From assembly GCA_030641485.1 (NCBI GenBank), contig DAOWHJ010000072.1:1-9418 (forward strand): a stretch of 9,418 nucleotides of DNA, written 5' to 3'. A program made the translations under genes and the position numbers. Of the stretch, positions 6,356 through 9,418 are shown piece after piece. The notes under the pieces are model-generated. The model saw only the letters and a list, made by a program, of their open reading frames with translations. It had not been told where the DNA came from and ran no database searches. Positions within the stretch are counted from its first letter, which is position 1, and every line of letters begins with the position of its first letter. Source of the DNA: Pseudomonadota bacterium (GTDB taxonomy: Bacteria; Desulfobacterota; Anaeroferrophillalia; Anaeroferrophillales; Tharpellaceae).

Positions 6356-8629
6356 TTAAAACTCCTCAGCAAAACCCGATCCCCAGTCATCTTCACTGAT
6401 TTCTGTCAAAAGGTCACTGAACAGTTCAACCAGACGTTTGGTCTTGTCTGCGGGTAAGCTTTTTTCGGCTTTTCTGATGGCTTTTAAAGTTTTACGACTG
6501 AAGATCCGGCTTGCGGCTGACTGACTCAATGCCAATAAGAAGGCCAGAACAATCACATTTTCGCTTGGGCATGAATCAAGTTCGTTGCTAATCTCTTCGA
6601 TTGCATCCAAAACCCTGTCGGGTAGATTGCAACCAAGTAAATCATCAAATGTTTTAATCTCCAGGTTTTGGCGGAAGCGCTTGGTGTGAAGTTGACTGCA
6701 ATTTTGTATGAATCCAGCCGGGGTGGTTTGTTGTCGTAATTTGTGGGCTTGTTCCGGGGTTTGTCTACGGCTAAAAAGAACTACCTCATCGGGTTCTGAT
6801 TCAAGTTCCGATTGCCGAGAGCGTCTACTAAAGCAGGGAATCTCGTAATGTTCCGGCGTACTCTCTAAAACTACAGAACCCGCCCCACTCCAGCCTGCCG
6901 CCAGCATTTGCGGGACTTTTCGAAGAAGTGGCAGTTCTCCATCTTTTTCCTCGTTGGTTCGTTCAGCCACGACTAAAAAATTGGTATATGGGCTCATAAG
7001 TTGATACTGGACGGCTAATCTGGTAGCCTCATTTTCTTTCATTTCAGCCAAGCTGCGGGAGATGGCCATGCGGGCGATTGGGCCGGGAGTTAGGCCATCA
7101 GATACTGGGTTTATTGGGCTGTTAATGGCGGCACTTTGGGAAAAAGTCTGGCCGTTTGCCAGGGTCATCTCAAGGGTTACGGAGCCTTTCGGCATTTCAT
7201 CAAAGAAGGCGAAGGCATGCAAGGTGTCACCGTCGTAGATTGATCTGATGTTTTTAGGGATAATTTTTTTCGGCGCGGTTGGCCAGTTGATTTTCACCTC
7301 CTGTGTTTGAGGTAGGAATATCCTTTCAAAGTGGCGGACTATTTTGCTGGCCATCTGTTCACGGGGGGGAACCAATTCGCAAGCGCCGCTGGTCTCGTCT
7401 GCCAGCTGCTGGACAAAACTCTCCGAGACCGAACTGCCTACCCCTACGGTAAAGAACCTGTGGCCTGATTTGCGGGCGGTGTTGATTATCTCGTCACTTT
7501 CCCATATTTCACCATCGGTAATCAGGAGGATATCCTGTGGGATTGACGGCCCTGTTATTTGAATTGTTGTCTCCAGAGCTTGTTGAATGTCGGTGCCGCC
7601 CATATCGGCTTCAATACTGCGAAGTATGCGCCGGGCCACTGTGAGATTGGCTTTATTTGCTTGAACCTGCTGTTTGAAAAGGGTTTTGCTGGTGTTGCCA
7701 AAAGTTATGAGATTGAAAAAATCTTCCGGTCGAAGTTGCTTCAGAATATCGCTGAGTGCCTGGCGGGCCTGAGTGATAGAGTCACCGTTCATTGAACCTG
7801 AACAGTCAACTACGATTTTGATGCTTTTTGGAGAGACCTGTTCTGGTGCTGGCAGTCGCGGGGAAAAAGAGGCTAACGCAACATATCCGCCATCAGAATC
7901 ATGCTCAATAAGAATGCTGTTTTTCCTTTCTTGAGACTGGCAGATGTTCAAAATAAAATCACGATCCATGCAGGCCTCGCCGCAGGCCAGGAGTACAATT
8001 GTTTCTTTGTCTGATTTAGAGATTGAGATATTGTGCGACGGGCTTTTTAGTTCAGCTTGAGCCAGTGTCCCCTCGATGGTTATCTCAAGTTGAAACCGAT
8101 TTTCCGACATTATATCGTGTTCCGGAACCTGGTGCGCTTCCAATCCGGCTTTTTCGAGATTTCCGTAGCGCGGGGCGATGGTGGTTGGCAGAATGTAGCG
8201 AAGTGAATCCCCCTGCCAGGTGCAGAGTTCAGCGTAAATAATTGATATAGAAACCTCTTCGTAGGCAAGAATATTGCCGACATTCATGGTGTACATACCT
8301 GGCTGGAGTTGTTCAAGCCTGATTGCGCTATTTCCTTCGCTGATGGCTTCTTCATACTGCTCTTCAGCCGATTTTTTTTCAACAATGAGGCCCTCTAATT
8401 TTCTTTCATCAATAGTGACTTCCAAGCCGAGGAGAACAGCTCTCGAAGAGAGGGGGAAGGTGTACACTGCTTCGATAGGTTTTGGCTCGGAATTTAGATA
8501 GGTCTGAGTTATGGCTGTTTTGCAAAAGAGATTACTGAAAGTAGTTTTAACGTTAACAAATTGTAGGGGGATATTTGTGTTTGTGTTGGTGCGCAAACCA
8601 ATCCGGCTTTCATGTTCTGTCATATACAT
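6356..8629 (-). CDS. VIT and VWA domain-containing protein
   Basis: The 757-residue protein combines an N-terminal VIT domain (about 10-135, with PIEAVYTFPL and a GNIL turn), a linker beta region, and a VWA domain (about 268-440). The VWA metal site (MIDAS) looks complete: DCSGS (275-279), Thr346 in GGTD and Asp372 in ITDGE. VWA domains bind protein partners through a divalent metal. A C-terminal part (about 515-757) contains a predicted helical bundle ending WGSGFAEEF. There is no signal peptide, lipobox or membrane segment, so unlike many exported VIT-VWA proteins it should be cytosolic. The start ATG 8629 has AGGAG ten bases upstream; ATG 8623 is too distant from it. It follows merR by 17 bases and precedes the SLOG gene by 4, indicating one operon. 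From memory, cytosolic VIT-VWA genes often sit beside a MerR-like gene. A role as scaffold is inference. Confidence 0.92.
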   Translation of the reverse strand: MYMTEHESRIGLRTNTNTNIPLQFVNVKTTFSNLFCKTAITQTYLNSEPKPIEAVYTFPLSSRAVLLGLEVTIDERKLEGLIVEKKSAEEQYEEAISEGNSAIRLEQLQPGMYTMNVGNILAYEEVSISIIYAELCTWQGDSLRYILPTTIAPRYGNLEKAGLEAHQVPEHDIMSENRFQLEITIEGTLAQAELKSPSHNISISKSDKETIVLLACGEACMDRDFILNICQSQERKNSILIEHDSDGGYVALASFSPRLPAPEQVSPKSIKIVVDCSGSMNGDSITQARQALSDILKQLRPEDFFNLITFGNTSKTLFKQQVQANKANLTVARRILRSIEADMGGTDIQQALETTIQITGPSIPQDILLITDGEIWESDEIINTARKSGHRFFTVGVGSSVSESFVQQLADETSGACELVPPREQMASKIVRHFERIFLPQTQEVKINWPTAPKKIIPKNIRSIYDGDTLHAFAFFDEMPKGSVTLEMTLANGQTFSQSAAINSPINPVSDGLTPGPIARMAISRSLAEMKENEATRLAVQYQLMSPYTNFLVVAERTNEEKDGELPLLRKVPQMLAAGWSGAGSVVLESTPEHYEIPCFSRRSRQSELESEPDEVVLFSRRQTPEQAHKLRQQTTPAGFIQNCSQLHTKRFRQNLEIKTFDDLLGCNLPDRVLDAIEEISNELDSCPSENVIVLAFLLALSQSAASRIFSRKTLKAIRKAEKSLPADKTKRLVELFSDLLTEISEDDWGSGFAEEF

Positions 8630-8646
8630 ATTCAGTTATCTCCTGC

Positions 8647-9081
8647 TTAGTTGTTTTCTGCTTTAATTTTTTCAAATTGCTCTAATACAGTTCGACACAA
8701 GGTGCGGGTCTGTTCTGGAGTTAGACCAGAACGGTTGGGCTCGATATGCAGTTCTATGCCATCGCTGATCAGCAGGTGGCTCCAGACTTCGATTGAACCA
8801 GGTTGTTTGGGGCGAGGAGGTGGGACAGGAGTGCCGGAATCAGTTTCTCGATTTTCACTTTCAAGCAGATCCTGGATTCGTTCGAGAGTTAAACCGGCCT
8901 CTTTCCATTTTCGGATAGTCAGAAGCTGTTCAAGATTTCGATGCGTGTAGTAAGCCCCCTTTCCGGTTCCTTTTGGACTGTCAACTAAACCTTTTTGAAT
9001 ATAGAAGCGAATTTTTCGCTTACTCATATTCACCAGGGAGCATAGCTCTTCCAGAGAGAATGTTTTGTCGTTGTTTTTCAT
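8647..9081 (-). CDS. MerR-family transcriptional regulator
   Basis: The N-terminal winged helix-turn-helix (about residues 6-45, FSLEELCSLVNMSKRKIRFY) and following helices with AGLTLERIQDLL (61-72) are typical of MerR DNA-binding domains. The C-terminal half (about 93-144) contains VWSHLLISDGIELHIEP and no cysteine cluster, so metal sensing of the classical MerR type is unlikely. At 144 residues it matches small MerR regulators. I chose ATG 9081: the upstream in-frame TTG at 9117 is the first base triplet of the TTGACA -35 box, so it should not be transcribed from that promoter. This start lies at the predicted transcript start, implying a leaderless mRNA. The gene is followed after 17 bases by the VIT-VWA gene. 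Autoregulation through the inverted repeat at the promoter is likely but inferred. Confidence 0.88.
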   Translation of the reverse strand: MKNNDKTFSLEELCSLVNMSKRKIRFYIQKGLVDSPKGTGKGAYYTHRNLEQLLTIRKWKEAGLTLERIQDLLESENRETDSGTPVPPPRPKQPGSIEVWSHLLISDGIELHIEPNRSGLTPEQTRTLCRTVLEQFEKIKAENN

Positions 9082-9111
9082 GACATCTATTATTAACACT
9101 TTTAATGTCAT
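9080..9111 (-). promoter_or_regulatory. Inverted repeat, candidate MerR operator
   Basis: The 7-base arms ATGACAT (9111-9105) and ATGTCAT (9086-9080) are perfect complements separated by 18 bases. They cover the spacer, the -10 box and the merR start codon. Dyad symmetry across a promoter is typical for dimeric MerR proteins. The short arms leave room for chance. Confidence 0.5.
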
Positions 9112-9117
9112 TGTCAA
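9089..9117 (-). promoter_or_regulatory. Sigma70-type promoter of the merR operon
   Basis: The minus strand reads TTGACA (9117-9112), a 17-base spacer, then AATAAT (9094-9089): a perfect -35 and a five-of-six -10. Transcription should begin near 9083-9081, on or next to the merR ATG. The optimal 17-base spacer is unlike the 19-20 base spacers at promoters activated by MerR-twisting, which points to repression. Confidence 0.65.
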
Positions 9118-9217
9118 GGAAAAAGTTTTGACGGCTACATAGATGGGCTGGGAAAACAGATATGAATTATAGGTTTGCTTGTAATTTTGGGGGCTTTTTT
9201 AGGGGCTTGTAGATATA

Positions 9218-9246
9218 TTGACTTAGCTATACAAATGTAATATCAA
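9218..9246 (+). promoter_or_regulatory. Weak rightward promoter-like sequence
   Basis: TTGACT (9218-9223), a 17-base spacer and TATCAA (9241-9246) match the sigma70 consensus at five and four of six positions. A transcript from here would stop at the terminator ending at 9350, about 98 bases long, with no recognisable product. In such AT-rich DNA it may be chance. Confidence 0.2.
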
Positions 9247-9261
9247 AGGGTTAGACATATG

Positions 9262-9284
9262 ATTCGATTCCGGCTCCGGCACCA
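9262..9284 (+). other. tRNA-Leu 3'-end-like fragment, possible attachment site scar
   Basis: The stretch contains TTCGATT, as in a T-loop, followed by CCGGCTCCGGCACCA. CTCCGGC-A-CCA is the acceptor 3' strand, discriminator and CCA of tRNA-Leu genes that begin GCCGGAG. The T-stem strand is one base short, and no anticodon or D arm lies upstream, so this is not a functional tRNA. Tyrosine integrases using tRNA 3' ends leave such fragments at the far end of the element. A strong terminator follows 30 bases later, as it would behind the original tRNA. Confidence 0.4.
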
Positions 9285-9314
9285 CTTAAACAAAAAAATA
9301 CCACACGAAAAATT

Positions 9315-9350
9315 AAAGGGCTGCCGGCTAAAAGCCGACAACCCTTTTTT
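9315..9350 (+). terminator. Strong intrinsic terminator, probably bidirectional
   Basis: AAAGGG pairs with CCCTTT at the base, followed by TG/CA and CGGCT/AGCCG pairing around an AAA loop, with two single mismatches. A six-T run follows on the plus strand. On the minus strand the stem is followed by a T-rich stretch (complement of 9307-9314), so it could also stop transcription entering from the right and insulate the merR operon. Confidence 0.8.
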
Positions 9351-9363
9351 ATTAACTAAGCCC

Positions 9364-9386
9364 AACCTTTAATAGGTTAATTTTTT
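9364..9386 (+). terminator. Weak second hairpin with T-run
   Basis: AACCT and AGGTT form a 5-base stem around TTAAT, followed by AA and six Ts (9381-9386). It is short and A/T-rich and at best a backup to the terminator just before it. Confidence 0.25.
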
Positions 9387-9418
9387 CCGGCAATCCCCAT
9401 TTATTTTGTCAAGGGTTC

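Larger units (their letters stand above)
9118..9418. other. Non-coding right flank
   Basis: About 300 bases upstream of merR contain no convincing gene. The AT-rich left half (9118-9260) shows only a weak rightward promoter-like pair. The right half holds a tRNA-3'-end-like stretch, a strong hairpin terminator and a second weak hairpin. The layout fits the outer boundary of an accessory island. Confidence 0.6.

Noticed and set aside
6349..6396. Upstream GTG start for the SLOG-like gene.
   Set aside because: There is no ribosome binding site, it overlaps the VWA gene by 41 bases, and a well-placed GAGGAG precedes ATG 6351.
9082..9117. Upstream TTG start for merR.
   Set aside because: The TTG is part of the TTGACA -35 box, so it would not be on the transcript from that promoter, and the added residues precede the normal MerR fold.
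9259..9372. Plus-strand ORF of 37 codons starting at ATG 9259, with an AAAGGG stretch eight bases upstream.
   Set aside because: It runs through the tRNA-like fragment and the whole terminator stem, is rich in Lys/Arg/Leu without a recognisable fold, and is better explained as chance.
9111..9414. Two copies of TTGTCAAGG (9111-9119 and 9406-9414) flanking the right intergenic region.
   Set aside because: Nine bases is too short for element ends or att repeats. The left copy is explained by the merR -35 box, and the right copy has no matching -10.
1..9418. CRISPR arrays, insertion sequences, integrase or transposase genes, rRNA.
   Set aside because: No spaced repeats, terminal inverted repeats, recombinase motifs or rRNA sequence were seen.

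Overview
The window holds six genes, all on the minus strand and read right to left: a MerR-type regulator, a VIT/VWA-domain protein, a small SLOG/DprA-like Rossmannoid protein, an ArdC/ImmA-like zinc metallopeptidase, a type III-like adenine-N6 DNA methyltransferase (Mod), and a type III-like restriction helicase (Res) that runs off the left edge. This looks like an accessory defence island in a Gram-negative-type bacterium. GC is intermediate, roughly mid-40s percent. No taxonomic marker is present. The gene mix would suit a Desulfobacterota-like genome, but that is a low-confidence guess.

Right to left. Bases 9118-9418 are non-coding. They hold a strong hairpin terminator (9315-9350) and, 30 bases before it, a stretch resembling the 3' end of a tRNA-Leu (9262-9284), as expected for the attachment-site scar of an integrative element whose other end lies left of the window. 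A sigma70-like promoter (TTGACA, 17-base spacer, AATAAT) overlaps a 7+7 base inverted repeat just ahead of merR and places the transcript start almost on the merR ATG. The merR, VIT-VWA and SLOG genes are packed 17 and 4 bases apart and look like one transcription unit. The metallopeptidase follows after 50 bases with its own good ribosome binding site. A 179-base gap precedes mod, and a 124-base gap with an inverted repeat, a possible promoter and a possible leader ORF precedes res.

Mod and Res together are recognisable as a type III-like restriction-modification pair. Mod would methylate adenine in the target site and Res would translocate on and cut DNA. The mod target-recognition region has markedly lower GC than its flanks, which suggests module exchange. 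The upstream MerR/VIT-VWA/SLOG/metallopeptidase set is not a system I can name. I infer a stress- or invasion-responsive module: a MerR sensor, a metal-binding VWA scaffold, a nucleotide-sensing SLOG protein and a regulatory protease, placed ahead of the RM genes. That functional link rests only on shared orientation and spacing.
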